In this document: positions 1 through 8,107 of the stretch, piece by piece
How positions within the stretch are numbered: the first letter of the stretch is position 1
Layout: every line of letters starts with the position of its first letter
NCBI GenBank assembly: GCA_049290495.1
Contig: JBATNV010000022.1
Span: 1 to 19,450, forward strand
DNA length: 19,450 nucleotides
Source: SHZI01 sp049290495
GTDB lineage: Bacteria; Pseudomonadota; Gammaproteobacteria; Steroidobacterales; GCA-2729495
Reading direction: 5' to 3'
Program-made: the position numbers and the translations under genes
The notes under the pieces: generated by a model
The model's input: the letters and a program-made list of their open reading frames with translations, nothing else
Told to the model about the DNA's origin: nothing
Database searches by the model: none

Positions 1-811
1 CGCGTCTTGCCCGATCGGTGCCGAAGCGCTGCGCCTGCTCTTCCGCAGAGCAGAGTTCCCGATAGCCGTTGGCGACTTCCAGCCCCGCACAGAACACCTC
101 GAAACGCTCGGCGATCCGCTTATCGGCCGGATCGATCCGCGCCAGCGCAGCCTGGCTGGCCGGATAGCCACTGACTATCGCGACTTCCGTGCTGGCCAGA
201 TGCGTACTCACGGCGTGGCTCATCAGCAGATCCAGCCAGGCATCGATATCACCACCGAGACCGGTCTCCAGGTCGGGGCTGAGGTTGCTGCCCAGCGTTT
301 TATGCGCACAGTTGCGCAGTGTTGCTGCATCGGCAGTCAGCGGATCGATGCCGACAGCGGTGATAAACAGTTCGCGATAGCTGATAGAAACCGGTGGCGC
401 GAGCGTTCTGCCTGTAGTGACAGCCAGCGCTGCGATCAACTCACAAGTCTCGCTGGCCAGTGCCAGCAGCGTGTAATCGTGCCGGTACCACTCGATCAGC
501 GTGAACTCGGGCTCGTGGCTGCGACCTGCCTCGCCATCACGGAAAACCTTGCCCAGTTGCCAGATGTCCGGTGCGCCAGCGGCCAGCAGCCGCTTCATGT
601 GGTATTCGGGCGAGGTATGCAGCCAGAGCCTGCGGCCATCGGCGAGCCGGGCCGGAATGTTGGACAGATGCGGATCGCTGACGGCATGCGCAACGAGTGC
701 CGGTGTTTCAACTTCGAGCAGACCCCGCGTCGTGAAGAAAGCCCGTGCGGTGCCAAGCAGGCGGGCGCGCTGCGCCAGCGTCTCGAAGTTGGCCGAGGGT
801 TGCCACGCCAT
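1..811 (-). CDS. epmA: EF-P beta-lysine ligase EpmA (3' end cut by window edge)
   Basis: EpmA (PoxA/GenX) is a class II lysyl-tRNA-synthetase paralogue that lacks the anticodon-binding domain. It attaches (R)-beta-lysine to a conserved lysine of elongation factor P, which helps ribosomes through polyproline stretches. About 270 codons are visible from an ATG at 811 reading MAWQPSANFETLAQRARLL. Motif 1 (EVETPAL, about residues 33-39) and motif 2 (VFRDGEAGRSHEPEFTLIEW, about 89-108) are present. Near the edge the YPASQAALA and RFEVFCAGLEVANGYREL stretches match EpmA closely. The family is about 325 residues, so the last 50 or so, including class II motif 3, lie outside the window. The gene starts 9 bases after the psd stop codon, so co-transcription with psd is likely. 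Lack of an N-terminal OB-fold domain separates it from true LysS. Confidence 0.93.
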   Translation of the reverse strand, partial: MAWQPSANFETLAQRARLLGTARAFFTTRGLLEVETPALVAHAVSDPHLSNIPARLADGRRLWLHTSPEYHMKRLLAAGAPDIWQLGKVFRDGEAGRSHEPEFTLIEWYRHDYTLLALASETCELIAALAVTTGRTLAPPVSISYRELFITAVGIDPLTADAATLRNCAHKTLGSNLSPDLETGLGGDIDAWLDLLMSHAVSTHLASTEVAIVSGYPASQAALARIDPADKRIAERFEVFCAGLEVANGYRELCSAEEQAQRFGTDRARR

Positions 812-820
812 GCCTGAGAC

Positions 821-1690
821 TCAGCCGGCCCGGAGTCGGCCCAGCGCTTCGCCCATCCGGATGCTGGTCCCGGCGGTGCGGTTCGCATCCCATTCGATGA
901 GCTGGCGTTCAGCGACCACGACTACAGTCGAACCGAGGTTGAACTGCCCGAGCAGGCCGCCAGCAGGAATCGCAAGGTGTGGCGTATTCGCCGGATAACG
1001 AATGCGCGTCACTTCCTTCCCCGCTGCGATCTCACCCGTCCAGACCAGCGAAATGCTCGCGACATTCATGGCGCCGACCAGCACGACGGCAAAGCGACCG
1101 GCCGGATTCTCACACCACAGGATGACCCGCTCGTTGGCCGCGAACAAACCAGGCACTGTGCGGGCGGTACGTTTGTTCACCGCCCAGCGCCGCCCCGGTA
1201 CATAGACCATTTCGCGTATCTGGCCGGCCAGCGGCATATGTACCCGGTGATAGTTGTGCGGGGCGAGATAGATCGTCAGCGTTGCGCCGTCGTGAAAACC
1301 GGTGACAGCTGCGTCATCAGTAGCCAGGAAGTCGGCCAGCCGGTAGCTGAAGCGTTTGGCCTGAATGAGGTGATCGCCAGTGGCATAACCGAGTTCCTCA
1401 ATCGTGCCATCGGCCGGGCTGACGACGGTGCCAGCGCCGGCAGCTACCGGACGGGCGCCAGATTTCAATGCACGGGTGAAGAAAGCATTGGCATGTTCCC
1501 AGGCTGCCGGTTCCGGGTGTTCGACTTCGCTGAGATCCACCTTGTAGAAACGGACGAAACTGCGGATCAGCAGGCTGCGCAGCCACGGTGTGCGCTGGCG
1601 TGCCAGCCAGTAGACAAGGCGCCCAAGCATTTGCTCGGGCAACAGACGTTGCAACAGCACGAACAGCTGGTCGGACAGAGGCTGCAGCAT
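821..1690 (-). CDS. psd: Phosphatidylserine decarboxylase proenzyme
   Basis: Psd is a membrane-associated, pyruvoyl-dependent enzyme that decarboxylates phosphatidylserine to phosphatidylethanolamine. The 289-residue product carries the self-cleavage motif LGST (residues 252-255). Cleavage before Ser254 would yield the beta chain and a short alpha chain with the pyruvoyl group. SPADG (Asp94) and HRVHMP (His148/His151) supply the other residues of the Asp-His-Ser processing triad known in the family. The N-terminus (about 1-45) is hydrophobic and basic, as expected for membrane association. I chose the ATG at 1690; an in-frame GTG at 1720 would add ten residues that do not look family-like. 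Length fits the shorter bacterial Psd proteins (about 285). It is divergent from prmB and 9 bases upstream of epmA. Confidence 0.95.
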   Translation of the reverse strand: MLQPLSDQLFVLLQRLLPEQMLGRLVYWLARQRTPWLRSLLIRSFVRFYKVDLSEVEHPEPAAWEHANAFFTRALKSGARPVAAGAGTVVSPADGTIEELGYATGDHLIQAKRFSYRLADFLATDDAAVTGFHDGATLTIYLAPHNYHRVHMPLAGQIREMVYVPGRRWAVNKRTARTVPGLFAANERVILWCENPAGRFAVVLVGAMNVASISLVWTGEIAAGKEVTRIRYPANTPHLAIPAGGLLGQFNLGSTVVVVAERQLIEWDANRTAGTSIRMGEALGRLRAG

Positions 1691-1719
1691 GGTGGTCCCG
1701 GTTCCGATCCTGTCTGGCA

Positions 1720-1760
1720 CCAGCGTATTCTATACGGCAGATTCGGACACTGATGGTCAG
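1720..1760. promoter_or_regulatory. Possible divergent psd / prmB promoter region
   Basis: The 76 bases between the divergent psd and prmB starts are the only room for their promoters. An AT-rich patch at 1726-1734 (TATTCTATA; TATAGAATA on the other strand) could act as a -10 element in either direction. No convincing -35 hexamer sits at 16-18 bases on either side, so this is a weak call. Confidence 0.22.
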
Positions 1761-1766
1761 GGCGTG

Positions 1767-2690
1767 ATGGCGGACAGGAACAGTGGTGGCGACAGGGCTA
1801 AAGGCGATAGCGTTGCCGATCTGATCGCCCGCTGTACCCGGGCGCTTGAGCGCAGTGCGGCTTGCTTTGGGCATGGCACCGACACTGCGCGCGATGAGGC
1901 GGCGGCGCTGGTTTTTCACGTGCTCGGGCTGGACCATGCAGATGCGCTGCGTGCCTATGGCCTGCCGGTATCGGCAGCCGGACAACAAGGCGTGGCTACG
2001 ATGCTCGAAGCGCGCATCAGCACGCGTCAGCCGCTGCCCTATCTGACCGGCGAGGCGTGGTTTGCCGGCTTGCCTTTCCATGTCGATGCGCGTGTGCTGG
2101 TGCCGCGTTCGCCCTTTGCCGAACTGATCGCCGCGCGCTTTGAGCCCTGGCTGGACCCGGCCGGTGTCCACCGGATCCTCGAGATCGGTACGGGCAGTGG
2201 CTGTATGGCGATTGCCTGCGCGCTGGCCTTTCCGGACAGCAGCGTGGTGGCCACGGACATCTCGGCCGCAGCGCTGGACGTTGCGCGCCACAATGTAGCC
2301 CGGCACAAGGTGGCAGACCGGGTACAGCTGGTTGAGGCTGACCTGTATGCCGGGCTCAGCGGTACTTTCGATCTGATCATCAGCAATCCGCCCTATGTTT
2401 CGCCGGAAGAGCTTGCCTCCCTGCCGGACGAGTACCGGCATGAGCCAGAGCTGGCGCTGCTGTCCGCGGAGGGCGGGATGGCAACGCCTGCCGGAATCCT
2501 GCAACATGCGACGCGATTCCTGACGGCAGACGGCTGGCTGGCCCTTGAGGTTGGCGGTGGAGCTGCCCTGCTGGAGGCACGTTTTGCGACGCTGCCATTT
2601 ATCTGGCCCGAGTTTGAGAACGGCGGTGACGGCATCGCCCTGATCAGCGCCGTCGATCTGAGAGCAAACGAATGTCCGGCAACACCATAG
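1767..2690 (+). CDS. prmB: 50S ribosomal protein L3 glutamine methyltransferase PrmB
   Basis: PrmB uses S-adenosylmethionine to N5-methylate a glutamine of ribosomal protein L3. From the ATG at 1767 the protein is 307 residues, close to E. coli PrmB (310). An AGGG precedes this ATG; an in-frame upstream start at 1689 would overlap psd and adds non-conserved residues. The SAM-binding loop reads EIGTGSG (139-145). The glutamine-methyltransferase signature NPPY is at 207-210, followed by VSPEELASLPDEYRHEPELA, which resembles PrmB more than the release-factor enzyme PrmC. Position directly before aroC, as in E. coli, supports PrmB. The 3' end overlaps aroC by 19 bases, suggesting translational coupling. 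Confidence 0.93.
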   Translation: MADRNSGGDRAKGDSVADLIARCTRALERSAACFGHGTDTARDEAAALVFHVLGLDHADALRAYGLPVSAAGQQGVATMLEARISTRQPLPYLTGEAWFAGLPFHVDARVLVPRSPFAELIAARFEPWLDPAGVHRILEIGTGSGCMAIACALAFPDSSVVATDISAAALDVARHNVARHKVADRVQLVEADLYAGLSGTFDLIISNPPYVSPEELASLPDEYRHEPELALLSAEGGMATPAGILQHATRFLTADGWLALEVGGGAALLEARFATLPFIWPEFENGGDGIALISAVDLRANECPATP

Positions 2691-3778
2691 GCAGACTGTT
2701 TTCTGTGACCACCTTCGGTGAGAGTCACGGGCCGGCGATCGGCTGCATCGTCGACGGCTGTCCGCCGGGCATGCCGCTCGCCGAGGCCGATATCCAGCAT
2801 GATCTCGAACGCCGCCGCCCAGGCAAGTCGCGCCACACGACCGGCCGTCGTGAACCGGATACGGTGCGCATCCTGTCTGGTGTCTTCGAAGGGCTTACCA
2901 CCGGCACGCCGATTGGCCTGTTGATCGACAATGTCGACCAGAAGTCAAAGGACTATGCCGGCATCAAGGACCGATTTCGTCCGGGCCATGCCGACTACAC
3001 CTACCAGCAAAAATACGGCCTGCGTGACTACCGCGGTGGCGGACGCTCCTCCGCGCGGGAAACCGCGATGCGGGTTGGTGCCGGCGCCATCGCAAAAAAA
3101 TATCTGCGTGAGCGTCTAGGCGTGGAAATCTGCGGCTATCTTCGCCAGCTCGGTCCGCTGGTCCTCGATCCGCTCGATCTGTCCACCACCGATGACAATC
3201 CGTTTTTCTGCGCTGACCCGTCCCGCATCGCCGAACTCGAAGCCTATATGGATGCGCTCCGCAAGGAGGGCAACTCGATCGGCGCGCGGGTCAACGTGCT
3301 CGCGTCCGGGGTGCCGGCAGGTCTCGGTGAGCCGGTGTTCGACAAGCTGGAAGCCGACATCGCCCATGCACTGATGAGCATCAATGCGGTGCGTGCGGTA
3401 GAGCTGGGTGCAGGTTTCGCGGTGGTGGCGCAGAAAGGCACCGAGCATCGCGATGAAATTGCGCCCGATGGTTTTCGGAGCAACGCAGCCGGCGGCATTC
3501 TCGGCGGCATTTCCACCGGTCAGGACATACTCTTCAGCATGGCGCTGAAGCCGACCTCAAGCATCCGGCTGCCTGGCGCAACAGTAGACGAGGAGGGCGA
3601 GTCCGCCGAGATCGCCACTACCGGCCGGCACGATCCCTGCGTCGGGCTGCGCGCGGTACCGATCGCCGAGGCCATGCTTGCCATCGTGCTCATGGATCAC
3701 TACCTGCGGCAGCGCGGTCAGAATGCTGATGTGCAGCCGCTGACGCCCGCTGTCGAGGCGCGCCGGCCCACGCGCTGA
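2672..3778 (+). CDS. aroC: Chorismate synthase
   Basis: AroC catalyses the last shikimate-pathway step, anti-1,4 elimination of phosphate from 5-enolpyruvylshikimate-3-phosphate to give chorismate, with reduced FMN as cofactor. The 368-residue product has the family signatures in order: FGESHG at 15-20, RPGHADYTY at 103-111 and GGGRSSARETAMRVGAG at 122-138. The C-terminal GRHDPCVGLRAVPIAEAM stretch is also typical. Length fits the bacterial family (about 360). The ATG lies inside the end of prmB, with GAGAG about seven bases upstream. Cytosolic; expected to be a homotetramer. About 110 bases separate it from asd. Confidence 0.97.
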   Translation: MSGNTIGRLFSVTTFGESHGPAIGCIVDGCPPGMPLAEADIQHDLERRRPGKSRHTTGRREPDTVRILSGVFEGLTTGTPIGLLIDNVDQKSKDYAGIKDRFRPGHADYTYQQKYGLRDYRGGGRSSARETAMRVGAGAIAKKYLRERLGVEICGYLRQLGPLVLDPLDLSTTDDNPFFCADPSRIAELEAYMDALRKEGNSIGARVNVLASGVPAGLGEPVFDKLEADIAHALMSINAVRAVELGAGFAVVAQKGTEHRDEIAPDGFRSNAAGGILGGISTGQDILFSMALKPTSSIRLPGATVDEEGESAEIATTGRHDPCVGLRAVPIAEAMLAIVLMDHYLRQRGQNADVQPLTPAVEARRPTR

Positions 3779-3817
3779 ACTGCTTGCCCGTGCTCTTGTC
3801 TGTTATGAGTGCGGGGC

Positions 3818-3845
3818 TTGTTTTTGCCCTCTAATTGCCTATCCT
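3818..3845 (+). promoter_or_regulatory. Candidate sigma70 promoter for asd
   Basis: TTGTTT (3818-3823) and TATCCT (3840-3845) are 16 bases apart in the 109-base gap between aroC and asd. The match to consensus is moderate and the position fits, about 40 bases before the asd start codon. Confidence 0.33.
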
Positions 3846-3887
3846 TCGCGCGCTTTTCGCCCTACATCCACTGCAGAGTTCCAGTCC

Positions 3888-4916
3888 ATGTCAAAGAAGA
3901 ATGCCTACAGGGTCGCCGTCGCCGGCGCCACCGGCCTGGTCGGTGAAACCATTTTGCAGATTCTTGCCGAGCGCAAGTTTCCGGTCAGCGAGCTCATTCC
4001 GCTGGCTAGCGCCCGTTCGGTCGGCAAAACCATCGAGTTCGACGGCCGCAAGCTGCCGGTCAGGGATCTCGCGAGTTTCGATTTCGCAGGCGTTGATATC
4101 GGTCTGTTCTCGGCTGGCGGCAGCGTTTCCGGCGAGCACGCGCCGCGTGCCGGGGCGGCTGGCTGCGTGGTCATCGACAACACCTCGTACTTTCGCCGCG
4201 ACGCCGACATTCCGCTGATCGTCCCGGAGGTGAATCCGCAGGCGATTCCGCAGTACCGGCAGCGCAATATCATTGCCAATCCGAACTGCTCCACGATCCA
4301 GATGGTCGTGGCGCTAAAGCCGATTCACGATGCTGTCGGCATTACCCGTATCAATGTCGCCACCTATCAGTCGGTGTCGGGCGCCGGCCGGCGGTCGGTC
4401 GAAGCACTGGCCCGACAGACCACCCAGCAGCTGAACCATCAGCCGGTTGAAACGCAGGGCGCCGCCAAGCAGAACGCGTTCAATGTCGTGCCGCATATCG
4501 ACGAGTTCATGGACAACGGCTACACCAAAGAAGAGATGAAGATGGTGTGGGAGACGCGCAAGATCCTTGAGGACGACTCGATCCAGATTAACCCGACGGC
4601 TGTGCGTGTGCCGGTGTTCTTTGGCCATTCCGAAGCCGTACACATCGAAACCCGGCGCAAGATCTCCGTGAGCGAAGTTCGTGCGCTGCTTGAAAAGGCG
4701 CCCGGCGTCAGCGTGGTGGATGAGGCGCGGCTGGGCGGATACCCGACCGCAGTCACCGAGGGTGCGGGCCACGATCCGGTGTACGTTGGACGGATCCGTG
4801 AAGACCTGTCCTGTGAGCGCGGCATCAATCTGTGGGTGGTGTCTGACAATATCCGCAAGGGCGCTGCGCTGAACAGCGTGCAGATTGCCGAGGTGCTGAT
4901 CCGCGAATATCTCTGA
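3888..4916 (+). CDS. asd: Aspartate-semialdehyde dehydrogenase
   Basis: Asd reduces aspartyl-phosphate to aspartate semialdehyde with NADPH. This is the branch point to lysine/diaminopimelate (cell wall), threonine and methionine. The 342-residue protein has the nucleotide loop AGATGLVG (12-19). Its catalytic cysteine is Cys134 in ANPNCSTIQM, and its acid/base histidine is His247 in RVPVFFGHSEAVH. Length is typical (335-370). Only one copy is present; several relatives carry a paralogue (usg) between asd and fimV, which is missing here. Cytosolic homodimer or tetramer by family knowledge. The Shine-Dalgarno match before the ATG is weak (AGAG, nine bases away). Confidence 0.96.
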   Translation: MSKKNAYRVAVAGATGLVGETILQILAERKFPVSELIPLASARSVGKTIEFDGRKLPVRDLASFDFAGVDIGLFSAGGSVSGEHAPRAGAAGCVVIDNTSYFRRDADIPLIVPEVNPQAIPQYRQRNIIANPNCSTIQMVVALKPIHDAVGITRINVATYQSVSGAGRRSVEALARQTTQQLNHQPVETQGAAKQNAFNVVPHIDEFMDNGYTKEEMKMVWETRKILEDDSIQINPTAVRVPVFFGHSEAVHIETRRKISVSEVRALLEKAPGVSVVDEARLGGYPTAVTEGAGHDPVYVGRIREDLSCERGINLWVVSDNIRKGAALNSVQIAEVLIREYL

Positions 4917-4977
4917 GCCTGTCCATCGGGTGACCTAGACGGCCGTCACGAAACGCGTGATACGTCCATGATCTGCC

Positions 4978-5006
4978 TTACGTAATACGGTCATATGGGC
5001 TATAGT
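4978..5006 (+). promoter_or_regulatory. Possible fimV promoter
   Basis: The 186-base gap between asd and fimV contains TATAGT (5001-5006), a good -10 hexamer. Seventeen bases upstream is a poor -35 (TTACGT, 4978-4983). No intrinsic terminator for asd with a T-run is visible in the gap; TCACG-AAACG-CGTGA near 4946-4960 is a short hairpin without one. Confidence 0.3.
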
Positions 5007-5102
5007 TGCCGCCACTTCTCGGAGTGGGTTACGACGTACCGCTGTGCGCCTTGAGACGCAGTCACCAGGGGTGGTGAGCTGGGTCATAAACGGGGATTAG
5101 TG

Positions 5103-8093
5103 ATGCCACGAGTTCCACTCGCTGCAGGATGGCTGCTGGCGGGACTGATACCGTTGTCTGTCGGGGCCCTTGGCCTCGGCGAGATCAGTCTCAAGTCCGC
5201 CTTGAATCAAGAACTGGTCGCAGAGATTCCGGTTACCACCGATTCATCTGATGACCTCAGTCGCCTGGATGTCCGCCTGGCTTCGGCAGAGACCTTCCAG
5301 CGCTTTGGCCTGGACCGCCCACAGTTTCTGAATACCCTCAATTTTACGGTCGATCGCGCTGGCGGCATGAGCCGCATCCTGGTCACCTCAAGTCTGCCAG
5401 TCAGTGAGCCTTTCGTCTCCCTCCTGCTCGATATCACCTGGCCCCAGGGCCACCTGTTGCGCGAATACACCATGCTGCTCGACCCGCCTGCATTTGCCCG
5501 CGCGGGTGCCGGGCAACCAGCGGCAGCCTTGCCGGCTACGAGCAGCCCCACGCCAGCTGTTAAACGCATTGAACGGCCAATGGCGCAGCCAGAGGCTGCG
5601 GCCGCAGCCGCAGCAGGACAGGCCGGCCAGGGCGGAGATGAGCGCCTGGTCGCCGGCACCGATGGCAGCAGCTACGGCCCGGTGCGTGCCAACGAAACGC
5701 TCTGGGCAATCTCGGAGCGCCTGAATACTGACAGCGGCGTGTCCCTGAATGCCATGATGGTCGCGCTCTACCGTGCCAATCCGGAGGCATTCGCGGGCAA
5801 TATCAACCTGCTGAAGCGCGGTGCGATCCTGCGGGTACCGGCTGGTGCCGAGCTTGCTGCACTTTCAGCCGGCGAGGCCATGAGCGAGGTGCGTCGCCAG
5901 AATGAAGCCTGGCGTGCGGGCGCAGAAGGCGCTCCGGCTGCAGCCCGTTTGCAGCTGGTACCGCCGGAAGAAAAGCCGGTCGCGACGACACCTTCCACGC
6001 TTGCCCAGCAAGCGCCTGCCAAAGCAGATGCAAGCCAGGTTAAGGCGCTCGAGCAGCAGCTCGCCGAGAGTCGCCGCCTGCTGGACCTGAAGGACAGTCA
6101 GCTCAAGGCATTGCAAGACCGCCTCCAGGTTGGCGGGCAGAGTTCAACGGTTGAGCGTCCGGTTGAAGCACCCATTGAAGCGCCCGTCGCGCGGCTGCCG
6201 ATTGAAGACCAGGCGACTCCCGAAGCCGATGAAGCCTCCGGCGATGAAGTAGCTGCCGATGAGGATTCCGCCGCGCTGGCCGATAAGGCCGCCCCGGTGA
6301 AACGCGCTGCGGCCAAACGCAAGCCGAAGCGCAGCGAGGGTTCCTGGCTGGATTCGCTCGGTGGCCTGATCTTCAACAGCTACTTCCTGATCGCGGCTGC
6401 AGCAGTCGTCCTGGCGGGTCTCTTCGTCGTCTTTGGTCGCCGCCGCATGGCGCAGGCTGATGACGACAGCACCGGCAGATTCTCGACCTTGCCCAAGGGC
6501 AGTTCGGTAGGCGGTGCGGCGGAAGGCGAGCCGACACTGCGCGATAGCTTCATCGTTGAGGAAAGCGAGGCGCAGCGGACCGGAGAGATGAGCGCACAGA
6601 AGACTGCTGTCGCGTCAGCCCCGGGACGTGGTGGCCGCAAAGTTGGCGGCGATTCGGAAACTGCGTTTGAGCGCACAATCAGTACTGACGGCGCAGTCGA
6701 GATCGACCAGGCCGACGTCGTCGCCGAAGCTGAGTTCCACATGGCCTACGGTCTGTATGACCAGGCGGCTGAGCTGCTGGTACGCGCATTGCGCGACAAT
6801 CCCGACCGGCGTGACCTGCGCCTCAAGCTGCTTGAAGTCTATTTCATCTGGGAAAACAAGCCGGCCTTCCTCAAGGAAGCGCAGATTTTCCATCGCCAGA
6901 CCGGTGGCGACCAGAGTCCGGACTGGAACAAAGTCCTCATCATGGGCAAGCAGATCTGTCCGGGAGAGGCACTGTTTGCAGCAGGTGCCGGTGCCGCAGG
7001 CCTGGATATCTCGCTGGATGGTGACAGCGTCGACAGCGTGGACTTTAGCCTGGACGACAACGCCAGTGACAGCGTGGACCTGGATCTGACCGGGGCGCGA
7101 CGGGGCCCGGCTGCCGATTTGCTGGATTTTGATTTCGGTGAAATCGCCGGCACCGACGATATCGGGATCGATGCGACCGGTCTGATGAAGACGGAGATTG
7201 CGCCGGGACTTCAGGGTGTTGAATCGCCAACGGTTGAGGCGCCGTTTGGCGACCTGTCGCCGACCATGGAAACGCCGACCATGGAGACCCCGACTGTGGA
7301 ATTCCGCAGTCCGGATGCGCCGACTGTAGAGACGCCAACGCTGGAGACGCCAGCGGCGGGCGGCACCATGGAGACGCCGACGATCGAGAGTGCCGCGATA
7401 ACCGGTTCGCGCACCGGGCTTCTTGCCGACCTGGAAGGCCACGACTACACCGAAGAAATCAATGTTGAAGATCTGGCTATCGATCTCACTGGCCTCGACG
7501 AAGCTGCAGGTGACCTGGGTACCGGCTTGTATGCCGGCGTCGACGAGGGGCAGCTTGATGCCAGCAGCGAGGACGAAGTATTCGACATCGGTGATGCTGA
7601 TGGCGAGATCGACGAAGACCTTTCTGACATCCTGCAGAGCCTGGAGGGGGATGCAACCTCCGAGATGCGCAGCATGTCACTCGACGAGGGCACACTCGAT
7701 CTGCCGGCTATCGGTACGGCAATGGAGAAGAGCGCCGCGAGTCGCGACGCAACCAACCAGTTGCCCAGTATCGACGATACAGCCGAGCAGCCCCGCGGTG
7801 GGCTCCCCGATCGGGCCTTTGGCGAGGAATCCGGTGAGCTGAGCCAGGTTGATTTCGATATCGGTGACCGGATTGAAGATTCCGAGCCGACTTCGGTGAT
7901 CACACCTCGTAAAGGTCGCGGACCGGAAGGGCCGACCATGACCGAGGTCGGCACCAAGCTCGATCTGGCCAGGGCCTATGTCGATATGGGTGATCCTGAT
8001 GGCGCCCGCAGCATCCTCAACGAAGTCCTTGAGGAGGGCGATTCGGCCCAGCAGCAGGAAGCCCGCAAACTCCTGGACGAACTGGCCGACTGA
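5103..8093 (+). CDS. fimV: FimV/HubP-family polar peptidoglycan-binding protein
   Basis: FimV proteins organise the cell pole and promote type IV pilus assembly and twitching. The 996-residue product has family domains in order: a signal-peptide-like N-terminus (about 1-24); the FimV N-terminal domain beginning LGEISLKSALNQELVAEIPV; a LysM-like domain (about 190-247); a coiled coil (about 314-345); one membrane segment (about 427-448) followed by basic GRRRMA; a TPR-like helical segment (about 539-598); a long acidic, low-complexity region with PTMET repeats; and the C-terminal FimV motif (about 946-996). The N-terminal part would be periplasmic and the acidic part cytosolic. ATG 5103 has GGGGA six bases upstream; the adjacent GTG at 5100 would add one residue. 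Gene order asd-fimV-truA matches pseudomonads and xanthomonads. Confidence 0.93.
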   Translation: MPRVPLAAGWLLAGLIPLSVGALGLGEISLKSALNQELVAEIPVTTDSSDDLSRLDVRLASAETFQRFGLDRPQFLNTLNFTVDRAGGMSRILVTSSLPVSEPFVSLLLDITWPQGHLLREYTMLLDPPAFARAGAGQPAAALPATSSPTPAVKRIERPMAQPEAAAAAAAGQAGQGGDERLVAGTDGSSYGPVRANETLWAISERLNTDSGVSLNAMMVALYRANPEAFAGNINLLKRGAILRVPAGAELAALSAGEAMSEVRRQNEAWRAGAEGAPAAARLQLVPPEEKPVATTPSTLAQQAPAKADASQVKALEQQLAESRRLLDLKDSQLKALQDRLQVGGQSSTVERPVEAPIEAPVARLPIEDQATPEADEASGDEVAADEDSAALADKAAPVKRAAAKRKPKRSEGSWLDSLGGLIFNSYFLIAAAAVVLAGLFVVFGRRRMAQADDDSTGRFSTLPKGSSVGGAAEGEPTLRDSFIVEESEAQRTGEMSAQKTAVASAPGRGGRKVGGDSETAFERTISTDGAVEIDQADVVAEAEFHMAYGLYDQAAELLVRALRDNPDRRDLRLKLLEVYFIWENKPAFLKEAQIFHRQTGGDQSPDWNKVLIMGKQICPGEALFAAGAGAAGLDISLDGDSVDSVDFSLDDNASDSVDLDLTGARRGPAADLLDFDFGEIAGTDDIGIDATGLMKTEIAPGLQGVESPTVEAPFGDLSPTMETPTMETPTVEFRSPDAPTVETPTLETPAAGGTMETPTIESAAITGSRTGLLADLEGHDYTEEINVEDLAIDLTGLDEAAGDLGTGLYAGVDEGQLDASSEDEVFDIGDADGEIDEDLSDILQSLEGDATSEMRSMSLDEGTLDLPAIGTAMEKSAASRDATNQLPSIDDTAEQPRGGLPDRAFGEESGELSQVDFDIGDRIEDSEPTSVITPRKGRGPEGPTMTEVGTKLDLARAYVDMGDPDGARSILNEVLEEGDSAQQQEARKLLDELAD
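7222..7387 (+). repeat. Degenerate PT(M/V/L/I)E(T/A) repeat coding region in fimV
   Basis: About eight imperfect 9-15 base units encode SPTVEA, SPTMET, PTMET, PTVE, PTVET, PTLET, TMET and PTIES in tandem or near-tandem. Codons vary among units (ACC/ACG/ACT, GAA/GAG), so the repetition is conserved mainly at the protein level. It sits in the acidic cytoplasmic part of FimV, between the TPR-like segment and the C-terminal motif, a region known to be variable among FimV homologues. Confidence 0.75.
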
Positions 8094-8107
8094 GCCGCAG
8101 CGTATCC

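Noticed and set aside
200..817. A 205-codon plus-strand open frame in the first kilobase.
   Set aside because: It is antisense to epmA, whose class II synthetase motifs are unmistakable.
977..1753. A 258-codon plus-strand open frame over psd.
   Set aside because: Psd carries intact catalytic motifs on the minus strand; the plus-strand product has no family resemblance.
1398..2507. A 369-codon minus-strand open frame spanning psd and prmB.
   Set aside because: It overlaps two conserved genes in other frames and would erase the divergent junction; the translation looks like random high-GC sequence.
7222..7387. Repeat tract considered as a CRISPR-like or intergenic repeat array.
   Set aside because: It is inside the fimV reading frame, units are imperfect and there are no unique spacers of constant length.
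6615..7442. A 275-codon minus-strand open frame inside fimV.
   Set aside because: Arg/Gly-rich translation typical of an antisense shadow; fimV has clear family domains on both sides in the plus frame.
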